From Marvania coccoides (taxonomy: Eukaryota > Chlorophyta > Trebouxiophyceae > Chlorellales > Chlorellaceae): a stretch of DNA of 64,000 bases. The stretch spans positions 925,731 to 989,730 of the forward strand of contig OY978108.1 in the NCBI GenBank assembly GCA_963854735.1, in the 5' to 3' direction. The translations under genes were made by a program, and so were the position numbers. Below are positions 1 through 13,554 of the stretch, piece after piece (the stretch's first letter is position 1; each line of letters starts with the position of its first letter). The notes below the pieces were generated by a model. That model was not told the origin of the DNA. It saw only the letters and a program-made list of their open reading frames with translations, and did not search any database.

Positions 1-183
1 CCACAAAGTAGCGGGCCGGCACGAAGGGCAGGTCGCTCGCGAAGTTGGCGAAGGTGATGCTGCCGCGTTCGGGGGCGGCGGGGTCGACGACGACGGGAAG
101 CTGCAGCAGGGAGGCGCGGGCGACGCGCAGCCCAGGGGAAGTGGTCGGATTTCTTATGTCGACGGCAGGAGATCCCGCCTCCT
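1..183 (-). CDS. Partial WxcM/FdtA-like sugar-nucleotide isomerase (cut by the window edge)
   Basis: Read on the minus strand, bases 183 to 1 are open. They encode a stretch ending in RGSITFANFASDLPFVPARY, which resembles the start of the small cupin domain of WxcM/FdtA-type dTDP-sugar 3,4-ketoisomerases (pattern RGSLTF...DLPF..RYFV, followed in the family by the RGGHAH metal motif, which would lie off the left edge). These enzymes isomerise dTDP-4-keto-6-deoxyhexoses for glycan synthesis. An in-frame TGA lies just upstream and a plausible acceptor (ttgcag) ends at 184, so this is probably an internal exon. The family call rests on about 30 residues and is tentative. Confidence 0.4.
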
Positions 184-204
184 CTGCAACCGGTGCGAGA
201 GAGA

Positions 205-824
205 GGTGGGAAGAGAATTGTGTTCAGAAGAAGAAAAAAAATGCAACTTGTAACTTGTAACAACAAGGGTTGAAGAGCTGCGAGAGGCGGTTTCAGCTAG
301 CCATCAGCGGGGTCAGAACGGCTGGTGATGTCATCTTGGTGCACCCCGTCCACTCACCGGCGCTCATTCTAATTGATTTATTCCGTAATGATTGATTCAG
401 ACGAGTTGAATTAACCCACGCTCGCTAGCGGGGTGTGCGTGGCCTGGAACTACTGTAACTGTAACTGTTGATTGCCTCCGGGGAAAGTAAATAGTGAATG
501 CAATCTATGATTCATATTCAGGTGTAAAAAAAGGGCGTCTGCTCCCGTCCAGTTGCTCCACTTTATTCAATTATCGCGCAATTTAATTTTCCTTGCCTCT
601 GATTTACGATAGTAGCGTAGAGGAAATATGACACATGCATGGCGGGGAGTTTATTTTTTCCCTCCCTCATTGCGCCGCCACGCTTGCTGCCTTTCAATAA
701 TTATAATTTAATAAATCCCCGTATTGTCATTTTTCCGCATCACCCACTTGGCCTGACTCTCTTGTTTCAGCGTGTTTTTTTTTTTTTTTGAAAGTTCGAT
801 TTTTAATCAATATATATATCTGCC
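205..824. other. Intergenic, AT-rich; probable promoter of the DDX47 gene
   Basis: About 620 bases with no supported gene. The right part holds a T tract (776-790) and AT-rich sequence immediately before the helicase start codon, as expected for a 5' UTR or core promoter. No RNA gene was recognised. Confidence 0.5.
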
Positions 825-2513
825 ATGGCCAGACCAGCTCAGCTGTCAGAAGCAGAGCAAAAAAAATGCATTGATTCATTTGAGGCGCTGGGCATCTGCA
901 CCCAGCTGGCAGAGGCCGCCGCCTCTTTAGGCTGGAAGACGCCCAGCGCCATCCAAGAACAGGCCATCCCCAACGTCCTCAAGGGTGTGTTCCAACTTGA
1001 TGCGAGCTGCTTAATATCGACTACAGTATATATGAATGTCTGAGCACAGAAAACCGCCATTTAACCACCGCCATTGCAACATATTTTTCAACATCCTCAC
1101 TCCGCTGCCGCCATTTTTAATACTAAACTATTGAACCCTCAAACGCAGGCCAAGACGTCATCGGGCTGGCGCAGACGGGGAGCGGCAAGACCGGCGCCTT
1201 CGCGCTGCCCATCCTGCAGGCTCTCCTGGACAAGCCTCGTGCCCTTTTTGCGCTGGTGCTGTCGCCCACCCGCGAGCTAGCCATTCAAATCGCGGAGCAG
1301 TTCGAGGCGCTGGGGGCTGGCATTGGGGTGAAGTGCGCGGTGCTGGTGGGGGGCATCGACATGATGGCGCAGGCCATTGCCCTCGCAAAGCGCCCCCACA
1401 TCGTCGTCGGCACCCCCGGCCGGGTGGTGGACCACTTGACAAACACTAAAGGCTTTTCGCTAGGGGCGCTGCAGCACCTGGTGCTGGACGAGGCGGACCG
1501 CCTGCTGAACATGGATTTTGAGCAGGAGATCGATCAGATTCTGAAGGTCGTGCCCAAAGACCGCCGCACACAGCTGTTCTCCGCCACAATGACCAACAAA
1601 GTGGCCAAGCTGCAGCGCGCCTGCCTGCGCAACCCCACCAAAGTGGAGGTGGCCGCCAAGTACTCCACCGTGGACACGCTACGGCAGCAGTACATGTTTG
1701 TACCGGCGAAATACAAGGACTGCTACTTGGCGTATGTGCTGACGGAGCTGGCGGGTTGCACAGGCATGATCTTCACGCGCACCTGTGACTCCACCCGGCG
1801 GCTGGCGCTGATGCTGCGCAACCTGGGCTTCGGCGCGGTGCCCATCCACGGCCAGATGAGCCAGCCCAAGCGGTTGGCAGCGCTGAACAAGTTCAAGGCA
1901 GGGGAGCGGGCGCTGCTGGTGGGCACCGACGTGGCGTCCCGCGGGCTGGACATCCCTTCGGTAGACGTGGTGATCAACTACGACGTGCCCACCAACTCTA
2001 AAGACTACGTGCACAGGGTGGGGCGTACAGCCAGGGCGGGGCGCAGCGGCAGGGCGGTGACAATAGTGACGCAGTGAGAAATGCATTAGTACTCTATTAG
2101 TATGAATAATAACATGCACTATTTTGGTTATTGAATCAACGCGTTTGAGCGAGTTATGATGCTTTTTTGGTGGTTTTGTGAACGAGCATTGTTGTTTTTC
2201 GATGCCGATGTATTTGCTCATTTGTTCCCCCGCTTCTTTCATTCTTTCTGCCAGGTACGACGTTGAGTTGGTGCAGAAGATCGAGGCGCTGGTGGGCGTG
2301 AAGCTGGAGTTGTATCCCTCTGAGCAGGAGTCGGTGCTGGTGCTGCTGGAGCGGGTGAACGACGCGCAGCGCATCGCCACCATGCAGATGAAGGAGAGCG
2401 ACACGAAGAAGAAAGGAGGGGCGGGAGGGAAAAGAAAAGGGCCGGTGGACGACCAGGACGAGGATTTGCAGATGGGCAAGCCCAACCCTTTCAGGCGAAA
2501 AGGAGGAAAATAA
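825..2513 (+). CDS. DDX47: DEAD-box RNA helicase DDX47/Rrp3
   Basis: Nucleolar ATP-dependent RNA helicase of the Rrp3/DDX47 subfamily, which acts in early pre-18S rRNA processing. Three exons, 825-984, 1149-2073 and 2255-2513, with GT-AG introns in phases 1 and 2, give 447 aa. Visible motifs: Walker A AQTGSGKT (residues 61-68), SPTRELA, DEAD (167-170), SAT (198-200), [10 protein letters not shown] and [10 protein letters not shown] (from 342). After the helicase core comes [10 protein letters not shown]...KLELYP, a C-terminal signature of DDX47/Rrp3 rather than other DEAD proteins, then a short Lys/Arg-rich nuclear-type tail. The start is the first ATG, giving a family-like N-terminus with the Q motif ([11 protein letters not shown]). 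It converges on the CLEC16A-type gene, with 230 bases between the two stops. Confidence 0.95.
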
Positions 2514-2743
2514 ATAACTAGCTCCCCCCTAGGGGGGGAAAAGGCTGTATTTGATGTGTGTTTTATACTATTTTGTTAACAAGTACTCATTCTTAACCTA
2601 CTAAAATGTGGTAGAACAAAATAAAAGAATTTAAGAAACAATGTATACGACAGGAGGAGAAGAACGAAACAAAATTTCGAGAGAATGCGGGGGGAGGGTG
2701 GGTACCACATGGAACGGCTGCCTGCCAAGACTTCTTTTCAAAA

Positions 2744-5700
2744 CTAAAACGCAAGAACGCGGTTCAACGGCGGGGATTCTGCCTGCAGAGAGGCGTCGTC
2801 GTCGCTCTGCTGCGGCGGCGGCGAGTGCTGCTGCTGTTCCTGCCGAGGGAGGCCCAGCAGGGGCCGCATCATGCGCTGGTAGGCTCTCCTGGCGACTCCT
2901 TCCTCTGCACCCACCTTCTCCACAGCTTCCTCCGCTGCCGCCCCATCTTTGAACGCCAGCACCCAGTGCCCCTCCGCCATGCTCGTCTCCAAGGCCACCA
3001 GCTCAGCTCCCAGCGGGGCAGTGCTCAACAGGCGCAGCAGGACGGTAGTGGCTTGCCGTACGTTGACATGCAGCCACTGGGGGTGCGCAGCATCCACAGC
3101 AGGTGCCGCACCCATCAACGGCGCTATAGACACCACGGTGGCAAACCCCGAGGCAGGCACCGTGCTGGAGTCTTCAATGACAAGAGCAGGCGTAGCTGGC
3201 AGCGTTGTGAGCGCGTCGCTATGCAGCGCAGTCATTCCACGCATGCACAGCATCACGCTGCTGGACTCGTTTGCTTTGAACGAAACCCTGCACGGCATGG
3301 CGGCGTAGTCCGGCGTTGCAGTCACCAGGGAGCCCTCAACCAGCTCGGATTCGTTTGCAGGAGGAGGAGAAGGTGAAGGTGAAGGAGAAGCCGGTGGGGG
3401 CAATGGTGGCAGCAAAGGGGGCGCTGCAGGGACATCGCCGGTCTCCAACGCTGCCTTGGTCTGCAGCGCCGCCACACAACCCGCCACAGCCACAAAAGCC
3501 CGCTTGGCAGCCACAGAAAAGTTGCTGGCGGTCACAGCTGCAGCGGCGGCAGCGCCGGCTGCCTCTCCACCCAGCTGCCAGTGCAGCTCGTGCACCAGAA
3601 CCGTCTGCACCCAGGTCGCCGCTGCCATGTGCACGGACCCCGGTCCCGTGCGCAGCATTACCCCCCGCACGGGGCTCCAGGCGGCATGAATCAAAGCGGG
3701 CACAGCGTCAGCCCACGGCCCATCCAAAGTGCCCGCAGCTGCTGCCGATCGCGCCGCCACCGCCGCTTGCAGCGCCTCTCCCCATTGCTCTGTGAGTTCC
3801 GCTGGGGATGACGACCCAGTAGACAGCAGGCGGTGGAGGGTCCAACCAATCACCGGCAGCACCAAAGGCGGCATCAGGTCCGATCGCAGAGCTGTCAAGA
3901 GCGCCGAAACGAGCTCTGTAAATTGTTCCTCGCCTCGCTGTGTGGACGAGGTGCTCGGCATAGAGTACGCGGTGGCATTTGGAGCAGAGGCGGTAGAAGC
4001 GGCGTCGGTGTAGTGCTGCAGTTCAGCAGTGATGCTGGGGTCTGAGTGAGGGGCGTAGCCTCGCAAGCTGCTGGAGGCGGACAGGGAAGGCTGCAGGTCG
4101 ATGGTCTTGGTGACAGGGGGGGTGTTTCCCGCCGCTTCAACAGCTACATTGGGGGCTTCTGGGCTGTCGCTGCTGCCCCCTTCAGGGCTGCTGGCCAGGC
4201 CGTCGTCCTCTGCAGCAGGCGCCAGCGGGAAGCTGGAGGGCCCTGCGCCCGTGCTGCTGCTTTTGCGCGAGAACGCCGTTGCGTCTGCTGTGTCTGCTAT
4301 GGTTGAATGCTCATAGCTGCTGGAAGGCCCTAGTGGCACGCCCTCAGTCTCATTCAACATCAGCACTCCACCGTTTTGTGTTGCTGCCGCTTCATTCGAC
4401 GCCGCTCGCTGCTCAACCGCCACCGCCGCTGCTTCTGCTGCCATTGAAGCTATCTCCGCAGCTGCGAGGCCGTTGGCTGAGGGTGGCGACGGCGAGGCTT
4501 CTCGCGTCAACACATCAAACAGCTGCTGCTGCCTGCGTTTCCGCCTGGGCAGCAGCCCCACCGCCTCTGCAGCTGCATCTGGCAGCGACCGCCGGCTCAG
4601 CACCGCAGCCACGACGCGCACCGCTGCCGCCGCCAGCTGCGCGTCGCTGCCGCACAGCATGCTCACTACGAGAGGCCGGCACCCTCCAGCTGGAATTCCA
4701 GCTAGAAAGTCTGAAGTGGACAGCGCTGCTGCTGCTGTTTCTGGTGCTGGCGTATCCCTCAATGACCCAGACAGCGCCGCAGCTGCCTCCTTTATCTGCC
4801 CCCCCAGCGTGGCCGCCACCAGAAACGACGCCAGCTGCGGCTCAGTCACCGCGTAGAACGTGCGCTCCAGCGCGTACAGAGAGCACAGCGGACCCACTCG
4901 CGGCAGCGATACTACTACCGGCTTCTCAAAAGACGGATTATCCGCGCTTGCAGACAGGTTGGCGGCTGCTAGCGCAGCAGCGGCGCCGGACGCAGCCTCC
5001 TCATCGATACTACTAATGAGAGGGCCCAGAAGAATTGGGCGCACCAGGTAGTCAAACAGATTGCGCAGCATTAACGCGCTTATCTGCGGCACCCCAGCCA
5101 GCAGCACGTCATTGCAGTACGACACGATGTCCTCAATCTCCGCTAAACTCGATTCCAGCGATGCCGCCATTCGCGGCGCTGCAGAGTCCCAGGAGCTCAG
5201 CAGCCGGTCCAGCTCGACGCAGCGCTGCGCGGCGTACCGCGCCAGGTGCTCGAAGAAACCGGAGGCAGGCGGGGAGGCCAGAAAGTCACGCAGCGAAGGC
5301 AGTGGAATTCCAAAGATGTTCAACGCCAGAGTTTTCACTGCAGCCCGCACCATGCCGTCCCTGTGGCCCAGGAATTTGACAGCTTCGGTGAACAAGGGGA
5401 AGGTGGCGGGCAGGGGCACGCTGGCTGTGTGGGGGGTGACGTTTGCGGAGGAGGCAGGCGGGGCGGTCTTTGCGGCCGCGGAGTGGAAGAAGAACTGCAC
5501 TGTGGATTCATTGAGGCGCATGGACACGGTTTTCAGCAGGTTGACGTAGTATCCCAGCACCTCGTCGTCTTCAAAGTCGAAGCGCAGCGCCGCAATGTTG
5601 TTTATGTGGTCGTTGCTGAACAGGTAGAACACAGTCTGCTGGTTGCGGATGTTCTGAATCAAGATGCTGAGCGTCTGCAGGGGCGGGCGTTGAGTTTGGG

Positions 5701-6069
5701 GGGTAAGAAATTAATGGACTGTTGAAAGAGTCGATGAAATAAACATTAGAGCTGCGGCGGTGGAATTCGTTGTTTCCTCACCTGCAGCACTTGTACTGCG
5801 ACCACGCCGTGCCTGGCGCTGCGCTGCAGCAGGATCTGGTGGAAGTGACCCAGGAGATTCTCGGTGAGGAAGTATTCAACCAGCGAGGCGTCGTGCTGGT
5901 CGCCCCATACCGTGAGCTCTCCGATCGATCGCAGGGCCTCCACCACGGTGTCCCGGTTGCTGTCGGTGAGCACCTCATTGCGTAGTAAAATTGAGTGGAG
6001 ATGGCGAAGCTCCTCGATGGAGAAACGATCGCGAGCAGGAGCGAATAATCCCTGCCAAAATGAAGACAT
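2744..6069 (-). CDS. CLEC16A/GFS9 (FPL-domain) endomembrane trafficking protein
   Basis: Two exons on the minus strand, 6069-5782 and 5674-2744 (phase-0 intron), encode 1072 aa. The first ~170 residues match the FPL domain of animal CLEC16A/Ema and plant GFS9/TT9: HLHSILLRNEV, IGELTVWGDQHDAS and NLLGHFHQILLQ in exon 1, then NIRNQQTVFYLFSND, FDFEDDEVLGYYVNLLKTVS and GMVRAAVKTLALNIF in exon 2. Family members act in endosome/lysosome (animals) or Golgi/vacuole (plants) trafficking and autophagy. The C-terminal two thirds are low-complexity Ala/Ser/Pro-rich and less conserved. The length matches CLEC16A (about 1050 aa). The start is the first ATG ahead of the conserved block. Confidence 0.9.
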
Positions 6070-6252
6070 TATTCAAATTAAGTTGAGTTTAAACGAGGGA
6101 TCGGGGCGCGATTCATCACGCCCATGTTGTTTGACCACCGAATTCCATCGTAAATCAAAATACAAACAGCCCTTATGCACATTCCGCTGCTCCTACTGAA
6201 GAAAAGTCAAAATTGCTCCCTGCACAAATTTTAGCACTCTAGCGTTTACAAT

Positions 6253-8466
6253 TTACACCATCAGGTCTCTATCCACATGCGTCTTTGACCTCTTCTTCCC
6301 TCTTAACCGCGCCCACCACCCTCTGGCCCTCAACGCCCACCGCCGACGCGTCGCGTAAGCAACCAACGCCACCGCCCCAATGATCGGCAGGCCCCACTCC
6401 CCACCAATCACAGGGTTGTTCACCACAAGCTCCCACCCAGTCACCATCCACCGCCACCCCGCGGTGTCAAACATCGACGTCCCCGACCCAAAGAACGAGC
6501 GTGAGTACACCTGGAGGAAAATGAACGCGCCCCACGCGCCGCTCTCTCCCAGCGTCCACCGCACCACGAATCGAAAGACCACAATGGCCACCACCGATAT
6601 CATGACCAGACCGTTGTATAGCCGGTCGTTATAGTCCCGATTGAACCGTCCGTTCTCCCGCTCCCAAGCTCGCTCTAAGCGCTCGAGATTATGCCCCCGC
6701 GCAGGTCCCACGCACTTGGCGTCAAAGGAAGCACGGCAGCGGTCGTACCGCGCGCGGAACCGCCCTGTGGAGGGCAGTTTCTGGCCGGCGGCGCGCTCCA
6801 GCGCGGCCTCGCATGCCATTTCCTCACTTTCGCACCTCTGGGAGGATTGGTACGTGTTGGCAATCTCTTTGGAAGAAAGCTCACGCGTGAGAGCCAATTC
6901 CAGCGCCTCCCGCAGCTCCCCAATGTCGGAGCCGAAGCGCTCGTGCTCAAATTTCAAGCGGGCAGCGGCACCGGCCCTCTCTGCCACCTCCGCCAGCTTC
7001 GCCGCCTCCACAGGCACCGCCACCCGGTCCAACGCCTTGCTAAACTGCTCCCGGCACGCCTCCACCAGCTCCCTGTTGAAGTAAGCCACCAGGGAGCCCG
7101 CTGTGGGGATGTCCCTAGCATTCAGTGCCGTCACCACTCGCGTTATTAAATCAGCCAACCCTGGCCCGTCCAACGCCGCCCCACGCACCACCTTGGGCTC
7201 CGCCAGCGCGTGCACCGCTGTTTTCAGCTCCTCTCGCTTCTGCAGGTACACTGGGTCGAGGTCGCTGTCAGGAATTTCGCAAAGCCGGGTTCGGTCAATG
7301 TGGGGCTGCGGCAGGCCCATGGCTGTGGAGTTGGCTGCGATGCGGGTGAGTCCCTGTCGGATGCGGTTCATCTGGGCGATGGCAGGGTCGCTGTGGGGGT
7401 TGGGCACCTGCTTGAGCGCCGCCTTGAGAGTAATTTCGAGGGACGCTCCTCGCAGGAAATCTCGCTGAATGAGCCACACCATCGACCCAGGTCGCACTGG
7501 CGGGTCGGGATTCTCCACCCTTTCTCCATCCCCGCTGCTGCTGCCGTTTTCTTCCTCGTTGTCGGTGTAAAACGCCTTTGCCAGCTCGGCAGCAAATGAC
7601 AGCTTCTCTACGTCGCTCTCGCGGATGCTCTCTGGCAGGTTGTACACCAGCACGCTGCTGATCAGGGTGGACAGCGCGAAAATGCGGTCGTCGTAGGCAT
7701 CGGCCTTGCCGGTGGACTCAAATCCCTCAGTGTCAAAAAATAGCAACTGACGGTAGAAGAATTGAGGGGAGGAAAAGAACGAAAAAAGAAAGAAAGAAAG
7801 AAAAATAATGTTAGTTATGAGGGAAATACTACTGCTAATGGTTGAATACACTTTAGATTGAATTACAACGAAATCGATAACACCAAGGAAGTATACCGCT
7901 GCTCACGTTGACTTCTTTCCCGTCTGACATTTTCACAGGAATAGGCTCTCCCCAAACCCACACACCCTGCAGTGCACAATACCGCAGATGAGCAAACTTA
8001 GCATAGCATGCAGTGGCTGACAATTTCCACACACTGTACCATTACTACATTAATAAAACGCCGTCAGTGTTGAACGTACCTTTGTTTGTGTCAACCTCGT
8101 GTGCCCCACCCCGAAGCCCTCATCGCACCCCACGCCCAACAGCTGGTTCAAAGTGAACGACTTGCCGGAGCGGTAGGGCCCGATGACCACCACAGGCGCC
8201 ACCAGGCGGCCCTTCAATTTTCTTAAAACCGCCATGCCGGCGTCGTCAACTTCCAGCTTGGTGTGGTCGGCCACGGGCTGAACAACGGCGAACCTGTGAA
8301 GAGAGCGGTCGATTGCGGTGTTAGTGGGCCTCGAAAACCGCAAAATGATGAGGATAAACATCGCTCACGGTTGCCGCAGAGCAGATGACGACTTGATCGC
8401 AGCAATGCCGGCTTTGTCCCGTGCGGCAGCGGGGGTCCACAACAGCGCCGCAAAAACGAGCCCCAT
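6253..8466 (-). CDS. Guanylate-binding-protein-like large GTPase with signal peptide and C-terminal membrane segments
   Basis: Four exons, 8466-8369, 8293-8080, 7966-7907 and 7746-6253, phases 2/0/0, encode 621 aa. It belongs to the GB1/RHD3-type GTPases: P-loop GPYRSGKS (residues 71-78), DTEGFES (129-135), and WLIQRDFLRG near residue 218, which fits the GBP-specific guanine-recognition RD motif and closely resembles plant GBP-like proteins. A helical domain follows. The N-terminus (MGLVFAALLWTPAAA) looks like a cleavable signal peptide. The C-terminal part has a clear hydrophobic span near 503-525 and further hydrophobic stretches up to about 592, then a basic tail (KKRSKTH). A role in ER-lumen or organelle membrane remodelling is inferred only. 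A GAAA repeat (7785-7805) lies in intron 3. TTTACA immediately after the stop could be a minus-strand TGTAA poly(A) signal. Confidence 0.85.
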
Positions 8467-8878
8467 GGCCGATTGCAATAGACTCCTTCCCCTCATTGAC
8501 GCAAGTTTTGCCGCTCAGGAATATTTTAAAATTTTAATACTGAAACTGAACACTGCAATTTCCAGCCATCGTGGCTCGGCCGTGCCTCATTCGCTTCAAA
8601 ATACGCTGAGTGTTACAACATTTGATATCTCAACGATAGAATCGCTGTTTTTTTGCTCATAGGGCTCGGCTGCTCCGTGTGCTCTGTTGCATGGTTGTTA
8701 CTTTTTTAACTGCCGGCTCGTCTCTCACTGCCGCCGTTTTCGGCACCGTAAAATGCATCAGTACAGCGGGGGGGGGGGTGGGGGGGTGCAGCGGTGAAGC
8801 TGTGTGGTGATGCATGCAAATACAGGGAAAGTGACTTTCAAAGTCAGCATAATACTGAGTATTCAGCCCCGCTCTTCC
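8467..8878. other. Intergenic between two minus-strand genes
   Basis: Serves as the 5' region of the GBP-like gene and the 3' region of the next one. It contains a G-homopolymer tract broken by a single T (8766-8786). No gene is supported. Confidence 0.5.
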
Positions 8879-11002
8879 TCAGCGATGCGCGGCTCGCCGT
8901 GGTCCCCCCGCGCCGCGCTTATCCCCCTTGCTGGTCCTGCTCCTCCCGCCTCCATCTGCCGCTGCTTCCGCTTCCTTTCGAGTAGTAGCAGCAGCAGCAG
9001 CCTTCGCGGGCGCAGCGGGAGTGGCTGCAGCTGGAGCTGGGGAAGCTGCAACTACCTTTGGGGGAGGAACGCTGCTCCTCACGAGAATCTGCACATTCAA
9101 ACGCATCGCACGCAATTAAATGCACCCTTTATTGTTTTTCGGAAATGGTACGCATAGTTCGTACCTCGATGGTCTTGTGCATGCCGCTGCTGAACTTGGT
9201 CGGGTCCGGCGAGCCTTCAGGCAGCTTGTCCATCTGGTCCGCCATCTGCGCGGCCAGCATTTCAGGCATTGGCGCTGATTGCGCGCCATGCATCACCGGT
9301 GCATGAGGAGCCACCGCCAGCTCCTCAATGCTGGCAACCCTCATTGCAACCAGCGCATCAGGGGCTGCTCCAGATGACTCGTTTTCGTCCGGCATCTTAC
9401 CTGCTGGTACCAGAAGGTAGTGCTGCTTGAAAAGCCCACCGCCGCTGCTGCCGCTCCCGCTGTTGTCTGGGGCCAGGCTGCCGGTGGTGCTGCATATCAG
9501 CGCCTCTCCCCGAGTCCTAGAAATACGAAATGATTTATGAGTGCGCCCTTTCGGCAATTTTAGATTGAAGCGTGTCCAAAATGTTGAACGCCGTTTTTTT
9601 CCATTTCAAAATATTCCCCCATAAAATGCTGCTTTGGTTGTTTAATAGCCAATTACTACGACGCATTATTAATTTACCTGAGCGTTGCGACCACCACCTG
9701 CAGCATCTGCGCCGCGCTGACGTCCACAATGCCGCCCTCCACTGCCACCTTCACAGCCCCTGCATCCACCGCGCGAGGAGCGCGCAGCACCGCGGGGGGG
9801 CCTATCAGCACCGCTGCGTCCACCGCAGCACGTATCACCTTGCTCAGCACGCTCAGCGTGACGCTGCCACCGCCAGGGGACAGCGCCAGAGGGGTAGAGA
9901 GGTGAAGTACACCGGCAGGGGTGCCCCCAATGCGCAATGTCTTGCCATCGGTGACGCGCTTCTCCTGGCGGTCGAATGCTAAGCCGGTGACCGCGCAGCG
10001 GGGCCCAGATACAGAAAATCCAGCGGCAATACCGCTCTCCATTTCAGGCAAGCCATGGCAGGGACACGCCACGCACTGGGAGATGCTGTACCACAAAGGG
10101 GCGACGTCACAGCTGGCTTCCAGAGGGATGGAGCGCACGCTGCTCAGAAGAGGGGCCTCGAATTGCAGCGAGACGGCAAGCGGGGGAGAGTTGAGGCCGC
10201 CGGCGTGCAGCAGGGTCTGAGCGACGGCTTGTACGGCAGCGCGGCCTGCAACCTCGACCAGAATGACGGACAGGTTGGGGTAGGCGCGTTCCATCTCGTC
10301 CCAGGCTGCAGCTGAAGCGCTGGCTGCAGTGACCACCGCTGAGTCGGTTGCGCACAGCACCACCAGGCTCAAAGACACCCCTCGGCCCCCAGACACCTGC
10401 AGCAAACAATAGATACGGGTTCATGCTGACTTTGAGAAGCAGAAAAGCGCAGTGGCGTAGTGTATAAAAAAATAATTGACGTGCAGCGAGGTAGGCCTTG
10501 AAATCTTCAGCGTTGAACAGCCTGTCCGTCACAAGGACGATGTTCTTATCGGTGTGCTGAGAGGCGGGGTCGCGGAGGAGCATGTCGGTGAGGGAGTGGG
10601 TGGCCAAGGCAGCCTCCTGGCCTTGAGGGGCCAGCTCAATGGTGCCAGCGCTGAGTTTCATGCAGGCGGCATGGGCTTCGCGCAGATCCACCAGCGAAGG
10701 CCGCAGCTTGATCTGCGAAAATAATAAACGATTCCTAGTTGAAAAGCTAAAGGAGAAGCTGGCTCCATAATGCATTTATGTTTTATTTTCCCAGAGCTAT
10801 TCTGACGATTTCCGACCTGAAGCTGGACTTTGCCGCTGGAGGTGGAGCTCCCCAAGCTGCAAACCCCGATTCTAGGAGGCGCGCGAGAGGGCTGGGGGGA
10901 CAAGCACAGCAGGTTAAACAGCGCTGCAAGGGAGCTTCTTGCCACTTGGAAAATTTCGCCATGCACGTCCAGCATGAACATCACCGTGCGGGAAATCGGC
11001 AT
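8879..11002 (-). CDS. M1AP-like (meiosis 1 associated protein-like) protein, tentative
   Basis: Five exons fit by phase: 11002-10817, 10712-10481, 10380-9678, 9516-9165 and 9088-8879, giving 560 aa. The N-terminus (TVMFMLDVHGEIFQVARSSL) and a later strand (NIVLVTDRLFNAED) suggest a von Willebrand A-like fold. A Cys pair (ACPCHGLP) lies mid-protein, and near the C-terminus comes HYLLVPAGK...LVAMRVASIEELA. The order of these elements and the length resemble animal M1AP (about 530 aa), a partner of SHOC1, TEX11 and SPO16 in meiotic crossover formation. The similarity is weak and recalled, not computed. The C-terminal 70 residues are Ala-rich and basic. The third exon uses the acceptor ending ccgag|gg; the nearer gcag acceptor would shift the frame. 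It diverges from MetAP2. Confidence 0.55.
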
Positions 11003-11254
11003 GATGGCTGGACCGAGCTTGAAAAATAAAATAATAAAATCGCTCTCCGGAGATGGATCCAGTGCTGGACCTCCATGCTGTGGTGCTGCTGCCAAATCGC
11101 AGGCCAGCCGATGCGCTAGCAAAGAGCATATATTAATAAAAAAATTAACGCCTTGCAAAGTTTCAGGGTGAATCTATACCTTTAGTACTTGCAAATTTCA
11201 TTGGCGGCCATCCCAAGAATTTACTTTGAATCTTCAAGCAAGTGCAAGGAGAAC
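11003..11254. promoter_or_regulatory. Shared divergent promoter, M1AP-like (-) and MetAP2 (+)
   Basis: Only 252 bases separate the two start codons, so the 5' UTRs and promoters of both genes must lie here. The interval is AT-rich in its centre. No specific binding site is claimed. Confidence 0.4.
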
Positions 11255-13006
<1,752 letters not shown>

Positions 13007-13554
13007 AGGGAGCAGAGAGAGAGGAGCGTTTAAAGAGGAGCGTTTGTCTGGAAGAATTTATGATTATGCAAGCGCGTTGATTGGCTGTCTGTTGTTTCCT
13101 CTGCCGGTTTATTTGTTTTTTCTAGCTCTGGCTGATGTAAACTATGTTGAACAAGGAACAAAGGGAAGGATATTACAAGGGGGGCGCCCAAGGGGACACT
13201 GACCTGAATGAAGAGCTGCTGGCTTATTTCAGCGGCAGCGTGCGTGGCCTGGTGTTGATTGGCGTTCGGCAAAAGAAAGATCAAAGAAGAAAGACACTGG
13301 GTAAAAAACAGGCATACGTTCAAAGCAGGAAGGGGAAAGAGGCTCCAGCTGTTGCCGCTGCTGCACCTTCTAGAATGTAAGAAGGCGCAGCAGAGCTTAT
13401 TTTAGACAGGCGGGAACGCAGTCAAACACTGTGTATTTTCGTCATTGGTAATTATTATTATGCTTTGTAGGAAAGGAAAAAAGAAAATTGCTCTCCTGTC
13501 ATTGCTCTCTTCTACACTCGAATTGTTTTCTAGAGTCTCGAAATTCTGCGTTCC
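13007..13554. other. 3' UTR interval between convergent MetAP2 and RAD51 genes
   Basis: Short open frames here (e.g. 13144-13380 +) have no recognisable product and start within probable 3' UTR. TGTAA occurs at 13136 and again near 13375 on the plus strand. Confidence 0.6.

Noticed and set aside
10381..10440. Nearer acceptor (gctgcag at ~10398) for exon 3 of the M1AP-like gene
   Set aside because: It breaks the reading phase relative to exon 2; the acceptor ending at 10381 restores the frame VSLSLVVLCATD.
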